NCBI RefSeq assembly: GCF_004798865.1
Contig: NW_025335268.1
Coordinates: 71,562,546 to 71,626,545, forward strand
Direction of reading: 5' to 3'
Origin: Varanus komodoensis
Taxonomy: Eukaryota; Chordata; Lepidosauria; Squamata; Varanidae
Length of the DNA stretch: 64,000 nt
How positions within the stretch are numbered: position 1 is the stretch's first letter; each line of letters starts with the position of its first letter. Of the stretch, positions 11,688-23,870 are shown piece by piece. The position numbers were made by a program, and so were the translations under genes. The notes under the pieces were generated by a model. The model was not told where the DNA came from. It was given only the letters and a program-made list of their open reading frames with translations, and ran no database searches.

Positions 11688-11832
11688 ACCTTTTCCCCTG
11701 TAGCTCCAGATGTGCCCACCCATGGGAGACCCAGGCCAGAGATAATGGGAGCTGTAGTCCAACCCAAGCCAGGGATGGTGGGAGTTGTAGTCCAACCCAT
11801 CTGGGCTTGCTCCAGGTTGGAAAAAGCTGGCC
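11688..11832 (+). mobile_element. hAT-like MITE (ACTACAACTCCCA family)
   Basis: The outer ends are inverted: CAGTCTTCCCCAACCTTTTC at the left and the reverse complement CAGCTTTTTCCAACCTGGAG at the right. Inside, GGGAGCTGTAGTCCAACCCA and GGGAGTTGTAGTCCAACCCA form a tandem pair. Flanks of 8 bp match only partly (ggacaact, gcccacct), as expected for an old hAT insertion. Confidence 0.55.
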
Positions 11833-11839
11833 CACCTCT

Positions 11840-13360
11840 TCTCTTCTCCCACTTCAATCTCCTGTTTAGTGATCCATCCAGAAGAAGCTTCATGGGAAGG
11901 CAGCTGGGTGCAGTGGCGAGCAGGTGAAAGACAGAAAGAAAGAGTTAAGAAGTCACCGAAGAGGTCTGGCACTTCGGGAACTGCAAGTGACTGAACAGCA
12001 ACGAGACCTGGGCATCGGATCTTTTGCGACAGGCCTCTGAGAGAGGTGTTTGGCAGCTCTAAGCTTCTGTTGTTTTTCCGCTGGTTCTTTCTGGCCCTGA
12101 GGGCCAGAAAATGGCCCAGTTCTCAGCCCTCTTATGCATCACATTGTGCAAACCCGACAAGGGTGGTTTGTAAGACGGCAAAGCCACCTTGGTCCCTGCA
12201 CAACCCTAAGGCAGCCTAGGGGTTGTGCAAGGGTCGTCTAAGCAAGCCATGCTGGACTGCGGTGTTTCTGCCAAGCCAGCCAACGCATTTCCACCCGCAC
12301 CGGAAACCGTCCATTCCTTCCCTAGCTCCCTTCAGCCCTGGAGGGGCCATTCAAGGAGTCAGGGACATGGTTAATGGCAGAAGACCCCTTTGGCTCACTA
12401 ACCACCTTCCTGGCGATTCAAATACTTTCGCTACATGTTTTCTCGTACCGCAATGCGAGAGAAAGCGCCAACTTCCGTGGAATGGCACTGCACATGGCTT
12501 GGCCTCCAAGGCCATTGCAAGAGAGAAAAAAGGAGAGGCGCCCATCCAAGAGGAACGGGAATCCTAATCCACTAAAGCTATTACACAAACACAGGCTGCT
12601 AAATTCACCTTTGCAAGCATTTCCACTGGATTCTTCTAAAAACTCCACTGGAACAACCCAGGAGGCTGAAGAGCCCTGGACTACACTGCAGGACTACACT
12701 GAAGGGCTGGCATGGCCCACAATCTCTCAGTTAGTCAGTGGCGTGTGGATCGCGGAACGATGCAGGTTCTTTTGCCAGAGTGGCAGGGAAATTCCCAACA
12801 CTGAAACGTGCTTGAGTTGACTTGGCCATTTATCCATCTGTGCGGCAAGGGGTCCTCTCCAGAGAAACCCGCAGTCCTGATGTGACAGCCCTTTTCAGAA
12901 ACTTGAATGGCTGTCACACAGAGGGATGTGAAATTGGGCTTCCTTCTTGTGCTTGCTGGAATTCTTTCCCCAGCTCAGCTCTGGCCAGGAAGTGAGCTGA
13001 ACTGAGCAAGCAGTTGTAGGATCTGGTTTCGCCTCACTTTTTAACTTCCTGCTGCATTTAGGCCCATGAAATACTAGCCAGGGAGGCCATGGCGGCTCAG
13101 AAACACACTCTTTGCTCAAAGTGTGTGCAAACTCTTTGCTCAAAGTAGGCAAATGCACAATTCTTGGCACAACGTACGCAAGGCCAGCAAGACGTATGCG
13201 AAAGCAAAATTCCCACCTAAACTCACTTCCTGCTGGACTCCCATATGAGCCTTCGGTGAGGTGGAGATTGGTAAGCAAGAAAATGCTCTGGAGTCTGTGG
13301 AGCTGAACTGAGGAAACCCAATGGATTCCTACTTCCAAACTGGATTTCTCACACATCCCC
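11840..13360. other. Intron sequence, unassigned
   Basis: No gene or clear repeat. It includes a hairpin at 12195-12233 and a 16-bp direct duplication at 13107-13146, described as findings. Minus-strand frames here do not resemble any protein I know. Confidence 0.5.
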
Positions 13361-13364
13361 TAGC

Positions 13365-13607
13365 CACAAGAGGAGGGCCAGGATCTCTTGTCTGTCATCC
13401 CAGGCTGCAGGACACAGACTAACCGGGTTACATTACACGAAGCCAGATTCTGGTTACATATCAGGAGGAACTTCGTGGCTGTTGGAATGACATGACAATG
13501 GAGCCCATGACCTGGGGAGGTGGTGCGCTCTCTCGCTCTGGAGGCCCTCAGGAGGCAGCTGGACAGCCGCCCGAGAGGGGTGGTTTAATTGAGAGTCCCG
13601 CACTGAG
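13365..13607 (+). repeat. CR1 LINE fragment, part 5' of an L1 insertion
   Basis: Degenerate CR1 3' sequence (CCAGATTCTGGTTACATATC, AGGCAGCTGGACAGCCGCCC, GAGTCCCGCACTGAG). The element continues at 14962-15015 beyond the L1, where CTGCACTGAGCAGGGGCTTG resumes the CR1 3' UTR. The two halves identify the L1 as a later insertion. Confidence 0.75.
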
Positions 13608-14961
13608 TTATATGGCGAAAGAAGAAACCAAGGATTAAACTAAAAATACTTCAAGAGGCTAAAGAGAATGGGGGCTTTGGTCTCCCTGACAGGATGTTGT
13701 ACTATCAACTTCTGTGTTAACTTGGCTAAAAGGATGGATAACTTTAAGAAATAAGAGAATCTTGTATCCTGAAGGGCATGATTTGCAAATAGGCTGGCAT
13801 GCTTATATGTGGTATGAAAAGGCTAAGCTACATGGCTCTTTTTTAAGTCACTATATTAGAAAATCATTAATGCCGGTGTGGGAAAAGTTAAAGACAAAAT
13901 TGTATAATAAATTACCAAGATGGCTTTCACCTATGGAAGCTTTGGTATATCCAAATGCACAGAACTTTGAAGGGATCATAAGATATGATGACATTTTGGA
14001 TAAGGGCGGAGGATTGAAATTGAATCAAGAAACACAAGAACAAGGATCCAATATCTCTTGATGGCATAAGGTACAGATACAATCGAGATATGCTAAAGAT
14101 TATAAAACGTGGGGTTTTTATAAGGACTTAACAGCATTTGATCAGGTGATGTTTAAATCAGATGAGAAAATGATTAAAAGACTATATAATTTCTTACTTG
14201 ATAAGAGAATGGAAGATGAACAGGTTAAGGAAACTATGATAACGTGGGCACAAAACTTTGGATATAATATTGAATTAGAAAAATGGCAAAAGCTGTGGGA
14301 GAGAAATATTAAGGTAACATTAGCAACTTCGTATAAAGAGAACCTGTATAAAATGTTTTATAGATGGTATCTGTCGCCAAATAGATTAGCTAAGATGTTT
14401 CCAAATATGTCAAATGGATGTTGGAAATGTAAACATAAATTGGGTACTTTCTATCATATGTGGTGAACTTGTGATAATGTGAAAAAGTATTGGATTAAAA
14501 TACATAAATGGCTTGAGGAAATGTTACAAAAATCCTTAGCTTTTAAACCTGAAGTCTTCTTATTAGGCATTATACCTGTTGATATTAGTAAACAGGAAAT
14601 GCACTTGATTTTACATGTAATCACTGCAGCAAGGATTGCACTTGCTCAACACTGGAAAAGTGAAGAACCACCCACCGACGAACTGATCCTAAAAAAGATC
14701 TTGGACTGTGTGGAAATGGATAGACTGACTTTGTCATTGAACGAGAAAGAAGACACTGATATCTATCAAACTTGGGACTCTTTTTATTATTGGCTAGAGA
14801 AGCAGGACTTCGTATAGATTATGTTTCTAGGTTATCATAAATGGAAAAAAAATGTGGGGGCTGACCCAGCAGGCTCAATGTTTTTGATGACTGATGTTTT
14901 TAGTTTTACTTTCGTTTTAGGACTAAAAAATTTGAATAAAACTTATTATAAAAAAAAAGAC
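13608..14961 (+). mobile_element. L1 LINE, 5'-truncated insertion
   Basis: Carries about 390 codons of the C-terminal part of L1 ORF2. Near the start PRIKLKILQEAKENGGFGLP is the conserved L1 segment after the reverse transcriptase; later GCWKCKHKLGTFYHMW precedes the expected cysteine motif. At least one frameshift (near 13712) and two in-frame TGA codons (14059 and 14464) interrupt it before the natural stop at 14815-14817. A short 3' UTR and an A-rich tail (14950-14958) follow. It is flanked by a 14-bp imperfect target-site duplication (13594-13607 and 14962-14975, 12 of 14 identical). Confidence 0.88.
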
Positions 14962-15015
14962 AGTACTGCACTGAGCAGGGGCTTGGACCCGAAGGCTTCA
15001 GAGGCCCAGCTCGGT
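14962..15015 (+). repeat. CR1 LINE fragment, part 3' of the L1 insertion
   Basis: AGTACTGCACTGAGCAGGGG and CTTGGACCCGAAGGCTTCAG match the CR1 3' UTR (GCAGGGGGTTGGACTAGATG-like). It continues directly from 13607, with the start of this piece being the duplicated target site. Confidence 0.7.
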
Positions 15016-18000
15016 TATTCAACAGTTTTATAAGTCCGCAAATGCCACAGAATGAACGAACCCAAGACCTTCTCTGCTCTGAGCATTTGCTGCACTGCTG
15101 TGTTCCTTTAATTCCGATTTCCTGGGAAGGAAAAATAGCAATCAGCAAATGCAGGAAATTGATTCATTTTGAGAAACATTTCGCTTCCTGGCTGACTCCG
15201 TCACGCTGCAGCTATTGTGGCTTGTACCGCTGACCTCTGCCCTAATACTTGGTTTCTTTTATCCACCCCACGTTTAAATCTCTTGCTGCACAAGATCTAA
15301 ATGGTGGGGAATGCCACGGCTCGGCGGGGCAGTGGAACAAATTCCTGTCTAATATGAAAAGCTGCATCCGAATCTGCCACGGAGGGGAGACGGGGCTGGC
15401 AAAAGAGGGCAGGGCAGACCCCCATCCGGCGCGCTGAAGGGCTCTCCCACATCAGCTGCAGGTGAGGCGCAAAGATGAGATCAGATTTATGTTCCTTCTC
15501 CTCCAAGATACACACCGTGCTTCCCTGTGAACAAATTTCTGGCGAAGCCTGGAAAATCTGTTCAGAACTTCCAGTGTGAGGCAGAGGGGAGCAAACGGCT
15601 CACACAGGACAGGAAAGAAGTCAGGAAAAGCTGGACAGGAAGACCAGGGGACGTGGTCCAAGTCCAGAGCAGATGCCTCAGCCAGCATCGCTACATGAAG
15701 GAAACCGACTCGTGCTCCGTGACGTCGTTCTTTCCCTGTCCTCGAGGCAGCCGTGGCGGGGCAGTTTTGCAGTGAGCTCTCGCCATGTGGCGCTCCGCAG
15801 ACTCTGCGCACTGGCGGGCACATTTGGAACGATGGGGGAGAGTTGTGGGCACTCTCACAAAATGGCTGCTGTGGGAAAAGGGCTGGGCCCGTTCATGAAA
15901 TGGCCCCCCTGGGGGGCATGAATGAATGATAGCAAAATACTCAAGTCCCAGGGGGCGAAGAAGAGAAACATAAAGACATGCAACTTGCCCGGGAACTGTG
16001 GTCCGAGGGGAGAGACTAAGTCCAAGCTTTGGAGTGAAAACGCCACAGTTTTGAACCCAAATAAAGATGGTGCTGGAGGAGAGCCCTTTGCTGTGCAGCG
16101 TATCAGCCTCCCCCACCCTGCAATTACTTTTTAAAACTTAAGCAACCAAATAAAAATCGGAAGGGGCAGCTGTATCTACTGAGGGAGATGTCCCTGTTCG
16201 ATGACCCCGGTCTTAGCGACTCCGCTGCTGCACACGTCAAAGCAGCTGGCAGGGGAGAGAAGAGGGGCTTAAATGCTTTGTCCTGGGTCCCTCTCCTGAT
16301 CTACGTTAGAAGCAATTTGCTTCACCACCACCAGCATCATCGTCATCGTCATGGCAGCACAGGTATGTCGTTTCCCATTTCAGGTGTATTAGTGGGTGGT
16401 AGGGAGAAGAGGTATATACCTACATAAACACGTACAAACCTCTTTGTTTCTGTTGCAGGTTTGAGCTTTTGGCTAGCCATTGCTATTCACGAATGCATTT
16501 ATTCAAAGCACTGGCTGTGAGCTGATCAGCCAGAAGCGCTTCCAGGAAGGCCTCCAAAGGTCAACAGCAAGACCATCTCTTCCCTCGGGCTTACATCATG
16601 CGTGTCTGTGGGAAGCGCACGAGAAAGACGCGAGCGAGAAGCACCCTCTCCCGCAGCTCGTCTGGGGAGGGATGCTGCTTCTATGAGTACAGGTACTACA
16701 GGTAGGCACCAGGAGGAATCCAACGTCACGTATTTCATTATTTTCTCCATGCCGTTCGAAGCGCACCAAGAGAGATGCCTCTTGTAAGTGGCCCCCAGCC
16801 CCCACCTGCTAAAAAGAAAAAAATATGAAACTAACTAGAGGTGGAGGGTTGGGTCTGTCTGTCTGTCTTTCCACTCCACCCTCCACCAAAAGTGGTTCCT
16901 AAGCAATTTGCATAATAGAGGTCTCAATTCAGTGAACGCAGACAAATAAAGGCCTACAGTTCCCAGAATCCCCAGACTGCCCGTTAATGAGCACACCATG
17001 CAGTTGGACCCCATATTGGGGTACACACACTTGGGGGTAGAGGGGAAAAAACAGGAACCAAAGGGGTTTGCAAAAACCATAAGTTGAGAAAAACTGCACG
17101 AAAGCTTCCAGTTTTGCAAAGTAATTAACAATCGCCACTTACAAAGATGACGCATTCGGTGCATGAGCTTTCGGTTTTGCCGCTGGACAAACCTCTGTGG
17201 GGTTTAGATACCCCCCCAAAAGTCCCACAGCATATTTTTTTGAACTGTTTTGTTTACTATGAAGAAAAGTCAAATGTGCCAAACTACAGATCCCCCTCCA
17301 TTTAGGGCAGCTAAACATCCTCCGGAAAATGGTCTTTCCATCATGCTACCACCTGGCCATTTCTCCCGAGACGGGCGCTAAACCTTGGGCCTCCCGCACA
17401 CAAAGCTGGGGCTCTACTGTGGAACATCCGCCTGCTCCAAGCCCTGGCCAGGGTAAGAACCCTCTGCTGGCCAGCCTTGGGGGCTGGCACCCCCCCCCCC
17501 TTAAAAACCATGCGCCTTCTTTCCATTTTCTGCAACGCAGCGCGTTGTCCAAACACATCCCCTGAGGAACAATGCAGAGCCACCTCGTTATGCAAGGAGG
17601 TGGCTTCAGAGCCGGGGGAGGCCTTTGTGCAGGCTGGTCTTTAAATAGCTTTGAATTATGGGAAGGAGGGTGGGCCCTGCCCTTCTCTTCCAAAGGATCT
17701 GGAGCTTCAAAGAATGGGAGACAAGCTTCTGCCAAACTTCCCCTGGCCAGCGGACGCCAGGAAACTTCGCCATAAATATCTGAAGATGGAGACAAATCAC
17801 ACTGCCAAAACCCACACTAGAGTTGACCTGGAGACAAAGCACCGGCTCTCCCGCCATCTTTTTCTCTGGGACGAGGTGGCTTTTCCTGTTTTGGACCAGG
17901 CCCCTGGTGAAGCAGGCTGGGGCTATCCCATCCCCCTTCCCTATTTTCCTGATTTCAGCCCTCTCCTTTTGGCCATGGGAAGGGGAAGAGCGGTACAATG

Positions 18001-18520
18001 CAGGCAACGGGCTTTTCCCCATGCTGCAGCTCACAGGAACAATCCCAGATCAGAGGAATGACAAGGGCGGGGAGAGGAGCGGCTATTCCTCGCAGGTGCC
18101 AGCAAAAATGTGCGAGAGGAGAAATGAGGGAGGGAGGATAGGAGGGCGAAAGGGTTCCTGACATTGCATAAAGCAATTGGGATGGATGGATGGATGGATG
18201 GATGGATGGATGGATGGATGGATGGATGGAAGAGGGAGCTGAAAGGACTCCACCAAATCTGATTTACGAGGGCCGAAGGAAGCCTCGGGTAAAACTTCTC
18301 CCCTCCCCTCCTGCTGTCCCTGTCCTCCCCAGCCTACACAGAAAGCTTCTTCAGAGACTTGGAGCAGGACCCCGAATCATCTCCCCTCCAGCACTGTGGA
18401 CAGGCAGAGCTGGTGCAGCATGGCGGACTGGACTGGACCGGACCGGACTAAAATTGGCTGCCTCTTGCTGCCGCTGGTGGACGCACCTGCAGTCGTTCAC
18501 AGCTGGGTGGGGTGGTGGTG
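15016..18520. other. Intron sequence with possible control segment
   Basis: No gene recognised. 15117-15203 clusters ETS-like and AP-1-like motifs (see findings). A CAT/CGT trinucleotide patch lies at 16328-16352 and a (GATG)n microsatellite at 18181-18230. The rest appears to be single-copy intron. Confidence 0.5.
18181..18230 (+). repeat. (GATG)n microsatellite
   Basis: About 12.5 uninterrupted copies of GATG; likely length-variable. Confidence 0.98.
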
Positions 18521-18524
18521 GTCT

Positions 18525-18685
18525 GGGGGGTCTGGGTTCCACTCCCCACTCTGCCATGGAGCTCACCTGGGGCCAGTCAGAGCCTCTCAGCCTAACTTGC
18601 CTTGCAGGGTTGTTGTTGTGGGGATACAGTGGAGCGCTCTGTCTTCCTTGCGGGAAGGAAAAGGGAGGGATATACATATAACTGA
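18525..18685 (+). repeat. MIR-like SINE, plus orientation
   Basis: GGGTTCCACTCCCCACTCTG (B box region), CTGGGGCCAGTCAGAGCCTC, then TTGCCTTGCAGGGTTGTTGT and an AT-richer tail GGGAGGGATATACATATAAC. Same family as 3150-3415, opposite strand. Confidence 0.75.
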
Positions 18686-19089
18686 ATGGGTGCGATCAAG
18701 ACACACTGCAAAATGCACACCGAGGGCTTGGCAGCACATGAGCTGATGGGAATCAACTAGAAATAATGAGAGAGCGTGAATGCGTCCTACTGACTGGCTT
18801 TCAAAGCAGCTTTTCTTCCACAAAACTTCTAGCAACGGATGCCTATCCTGAAAGAGACCTTGACTGATGGGTATTTCACAGTCGTATTGGCTTTGCCTCC
18901 TCCAAGGAGCTGAGGAGAGGTCTGAACTTAGGTCTGCCCAGGCCAAGTCCACCACGGTGCCCCGATCCAGCCTGATCCGACCAAGGGTCTTCCCGCCTAA
19001 GTATCTCATATTCCGCCCCCCTCCCGGCACCGAAGTTTGGCCCTCTTGGCAAAGACAGGGCCCCGGCTTCCAGCACTGTGTTCCGACAG

Positions 19090-19760
19090 CATAACCGCCC
19101 ACATGAGTTGGGAGTTGCCTGAACCACGGGTGCGTGTTGAAGCATGAACCCAGCAAACCACGGTGACCCACTCCCGGTTCATAGCCCAACGCCAAAGCAC
19201 AGGTTGTCTTCATGGATTGTTTGTTCATGCAGCTGAGTTCAGGCAACATGAGAACCCAGGTCTGAGCGACAGCCTATGGTTTAACGGCAATCCAGACTCA
19301 ACCCATAATCACCCCAGGAGGCTCTGGCTTGCCGTGTTGCCGGGCCCCACCATACTGGGTGCCTGTGCCTCCAATTTCATTTCCCACAATCCCCCCAGGT
19401 GAAGTATGCCTCCAAAGGATTGTGGGGGATTTAAATGGCAGTTCCTAGTGCTGCCGCCACCACAGCCGCCCACCACCTCCCAATGCAGGAGGTCCACAGA
19501 GGGCACGCCAGCTGGGTCCAGTGGCCGAGAATGGACTGTCATGGAAGCACATGCTTGTTGCTCGAAACACGGGCTGAGCCCACACACTAAGAAGCCCATG
19601 AAGAACCGATTACTCATGGCTGGGTTGAGCACCGTGCTCCGTTTGCCGAGGCTGGCTATCTCGGATGGTTCAGACAACACAGTAACCCATTTCTCAACAA
19701 CAGTTCAGACGACCCACGCTCAACCCATACCGAACTCCCGAATGTGGATTAATTGTGCTG
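19090..19760. repeat. Unassigned palindrome-rich repeat
   Basis: Many short AACC/GGTT inverted words (GAACCACGGG, AACCCAGCAAACCACGG, GCCTATGGTTTAACGG, CTCAACCCAT), with a fold-back centre at 19373-19438 in which CCCACAATCC faces GGATTGTGGG. It resembles the clusters at 43405-43710, 47750-47885 and 62560-62720. Confidence 0.4.
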
Positions 19761-19764
19761 CCTG

Positions 19765-22700
19765 AATGCAGCCACCATCAAGGGACCACTGGAATCCGGT
19801 ACAGGCACTGCCCGGAATTCTTTTCACTGGGAGTTCTTGGCTTTGGACCTGGAGTTCTCTGTATGCAGAAGATGCCCTCTTCAATACGCTAGGGGCCATG
19901 CTCTGCGGACTTCAAGCAGGGCGCATCCAAGGGACACAGGCCTACTCAAAGCAGGAGACAAGGGAGGAAAGGGGGAAATGAAAGGGGAAGAGGCCCCCCT
20001 AACGCCTCTCTGTGTGAAGATTCCTACTCAGCCCTGGCTGTTGACTCACGGCTCAGAACCGGGGTCAGCGGTGGGATCGGCTTTAAGAAAGCATCCAAGC
20101 AATGCGACTTCGGGGGTGCTCACGTCTGGTTCCCACTGCTCTGCACAACCGTGGGATGTTGACACAGGCTGCGTCATTCGGGCATTTCCCGTCTAAAACT
20201 TGAAGGAATGCAGGGTCGGCAGCAAGCGGTGAGCTTGGCAGTGGAGGGGGTGGGTGGGGGGGCAGATTTGCCAAAGCAGAGGTCGGCACAGGCCACTGCA
20301 GGCCTGGGAAAGCCACCCCACAGTGGAGTTTGAAAAGGGTAGCAAAACCCTCGGGGGCAAACACACTGCTCTCTGCAATCAGGACTTCTGTATAACCTGG
20401 AGGTGGGCGGGTTGCAGAATTTCAAGCAGAAATGACCGGGGGACTTTGCAGTCCATCCAACGGTGAAGCACATGAAAAATTTCACCAGATGATCCGAGCA
20501 GGTTCAGGCAGGACAGCATGCAAAATCCACAGGAGATGCATTTCGCGACTTTATGGCAAAAGAGTTCCTATGAGTAAGAGGAAAATATTGTGCAAAAGAG
20601 TGAATTAAGAGAGGGGGAACACAGAGCCCTTCTCTCAGGACTGAGTTAACCTGATGCATAACCAGTTCAAAAAAATGTCCCTTTGGTTTAGAACAGCCTT
20701 CACGCCACTCATCAAAGCCTCAGTTTAGTGAAAAAGTGGCCCCCATCCCCTCACCAGCTTCTAAGAGGCCGTGGGTTCTTTTGAATGCCCAGATCCATAG
20801 CTGGAAACGGAACTCCAATCTTGGAGTTGGGAACTGCATTCTGAATCCCCCACCACAGCCAGTGAGGAAGCGGCGATGCAACTTCGGGGAGGCTCACGCT
20901 TGTCTGGCTGTGTCTCCGAAGTTGGAAAATTGACCTCGGAGACGGGGAAAGGGGTCAGGGAAGGAAAAAGACCAGGGCCATGAAGTTACGATGGGCCTCC
21001 ACCTTCCTTCCCCCCCGCCCTCTGGCAGGCTGATGTCCCACGGAGGTTTTCTAGCAGAACTGCTCAGCTGGAAGAGCAGGGAAGGAGAGTCCACCCCTTT
21101 GCAGAGGTACTCATTACCCAAGACGAGGGAGAGGCTTAAGCCAAAACAGGCTGGGGGGTTTGGCCCTGCCCAATTTGTTTTTCCGCACCCACCCACTGGA
21201 AGGCGGCCCCCGAAATCACTGACATCCCAAAATTCAACTTCGGTGGTGTTCTCTCTCCATTTATGCTCTGTCCAGTCTCCAAATGCGATGCTTTTCAATG
21301 CTGCGAATTTCTCGCAAACGCAAAGTCTTTCGGCACCGTCATTTCCCGTTTTGGCCTGGGCCAAGGCCTGAGCGATCGAACTCACATCTGAAGCAGGGCT
21401 GGGCCGGTGTAAAAGTGAAGAGGAAAATCTACCCTGGAACAAGGCTCCGGTTGCAGACAAGTTTGAGATCAAATACAAGGACATGAAGGCCAGGCATCTC
21501 TTCTCGGTCCCTCACCCCTTCCTCTAACCGCACATTCCCTGGCGGTTCCCCAACTCTTCCCCACGCCCCACCTCAAAACTGCACCGAGGAGGAGGGCAGG
21601 ATCGCAGAAATCTGTGCCCGAGCGCATGACTGTCCCGGGCTTTTCCTTGCCGGAGCCCATCTGTGTGATGTATTTTTAATTCATAGAACAAAATCCAAAA
21701 CTGGCAAGCTTTTGTGATGCCAAAAGTTGCTCACTGACTCCTCAGACTCGATTTGCACAAAACTTTTAGAAAGAGAACTCAGTCAAGGAGCTAATTTCCA
21801 TCAATCATTTAAGAAATGACTTAAATGACTGATGTTTTTAATGTCAGTTTGTAGAGAAAATAATAAAATTATTATTATTATTTTTTAAAGCTAATTTTCA
21901 GCTGAACCTGCACCACAAGCTAAGATTAGGGACTGTCTCCTTCAAGAGAAGCAACACTCTCCTACCAAAACAGTAGATGAGCACAGCTGAGGTGGATTCG
22001 GGAACCTAGGTGCTGCAGCCCATTGGGAGAAGGGACTCCAAGCATCCTTCAGGGCATGGATTCATTTAATGCTTAGGTCCTCATTGGTTTACCGACGGAG
22101 CGCCCTTTTGCTGGGAACGGCAGTGCTGCAAGCTTTGCAGGAATGATTCTTATGGTTCCCCTTCTCCATGTATTCCATATGGGGAATATATTCTTGCAAA
22201 ACTCATGCAGACACTAGAAAAGCAATAATGCGAGCCCTCTTGAAGCTAATTAGCGGACAAAGATTTTGCCAGCCTCTCTTGTGAAGGAACTGATAATGGG
22301 AAGCAAAAGAAAGTTTGTTGAAGTCTCTGGAGCGGCTTGTTAATTTCGGCCGCCAATTTTCTGTGCTGAGAACAAGATAAGCCCTTCAAAGTCTGAGCTG
22401 GAGCTGAATCAGATCCACCCCTCCCCTTAAAAAATAAATAAAATAAAAGAGCCCAGCTGGTCATTAATTTCATTGCCTTCCTCCACCCAAGATGCCCAAG
22501 GGCTGCCAAGGGAATCGGCTTAGGGCTTAGTTGCTCTGCAGGTCCCGGGGCTAATGAGCCCTCTCCCAGTAAGTCCGGGGGCTTGTTCCATCTCTCTCAC
22601 ACAAGCACAAATGAGGCAGAAGCAAAAAACAGAAAACCTAATCCAGGGAACACAAGAAAAGATCCTACTCCTTCTGCTCTGCTCACACAGAAATCAAGAG

Positions 22701-23030
22701 CCAAGAGTGTGCATGCTCTGTCTTTCCTCATTTCCTTTCTTTTCCCCCTTTTTGCCAGAGCATCCTGGAATCATTTCGGAACTAGGAGTTAGTGTGCAAG
22801 GCTAGTGCTCAATGCTTAAGTTGCACGAACAACACCGGAGGCCTTTCTCCAAGTCCCACCTCCAAGGAAGGCTCACTTGGCAGCAACTGGAAAAGGGGCC
22901 TGCTCTGTGGTGGCCCAGAGTCAAGGAAATACTTGAGACATGGACCGCCCGCAGCCAACTCCGTTGTCTTTTGGCACCAAGCTAAGCTGCCTTCTATTCC
23001 AAGTCCTGCAACCCATGCGGGAAGGAGGGG
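19765..23030. other. Intron sequence, mostly single-copy
   Basis: No gene recognised. 21660-22400 turns AT-rich and looks conserved-element-like, with a GCTAATTAGC palindrome and an AGATAAG site (see findings). An ATT trinucleotide run lies near 21868-21885. Confidence 0.45.
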
Positions 23031-23034
23031 GATG

Positions 23035-23240
23035 ATGCAAGATGTTTTAACAGGCCAGCTGCATTAATTTGTCCTGATTATTTAAATTGCTTACTTTGGG
23101 ATTTTTACATTTCTGTCTGAACTTCGATTATGTTTTTATTGTTGTGTTAAATACAGTATTTTATGCATGGTTATAATGGGTCCAAAGAGCCTCAGCTACT
23201 GAGCAGTACAGAAATGAAATGAATCGGTCAGTCAACAATG
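23035..23240 (+). repeat. L2-like LINE 3' tail
   Basis: AT-rich end with GTTTTTATTGTTGTGTTAAA and a degenerate terminal block ending AGTACAGAAATGAAATGAAT, like other L2 3' ends in the window. No coding sequence remains. Confidence 0.5.
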
Positions 23241-23699
23241 ATTGTAAATCAGTAATTCAAGTCACGTGAAACACTTTCAAGCTGAAGGTTCGGTTGCCAG
23301 GAAAAATCTGCCAGTTCTTCATTCTGGAGCTAAACGTCCCCAGGTCTGATCAGGACCTGAGGACACCTGGGGAACCCTGTGAACGCCACCTGGACTTCCA
23401 AGATGCATGGAGAGGAACCAAACAAGCCAAAGAAGTGTTCCTGGGATAGATTTCAGCACCTGGCTTCTCCGGCCGGATGGCCTCCGGAGGAGGAGGACAA
23501 CCGCACCCGGCCATCCTGGGTTCCCCCAGGGGGTTCGCACCAAGCCATAGAATTACAAACCACAACTGCAGATCATCCAGGGTTGCAGGAAATGCCGAGA
23601 TAAAAAGTGTAAAAGAATTTAAACAGCTCGAGTGAATTTCACTAACAATGCCAGTGTTAAAGGGCAGCAGATGTAAACGCTCAACTGCGCATCAAAGCC

Positions 23700-23870
23700 T
23701 TGGAGGAGAGTCCAGACTTAACCCGGCGCTGAACAGATGGACAGTGTTGGCACCTGGTGGGTCTCAGTAGCTGTCAATGATGGGGGCCACCACTGGGAAG
23801 ACCCTTCCCCTCACAGCCACCCTTGGAAGCGGCCCTCAGAGGAAGGTCTTAACTATTGGTTGTCGTGTTA
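23700..23870 (+). repeat. LINE-derived fragment (L2/CR1-like)
   Basis: GTTGGCACCTGGTGGGTCTC, GGGGGCCACCACTGGGAAGA and CGGCCCTCAGAGGAAGGTCT resemble a dispersed squamate LINE segment I know from memory. The family is uncertain. Confidence 0.35.
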
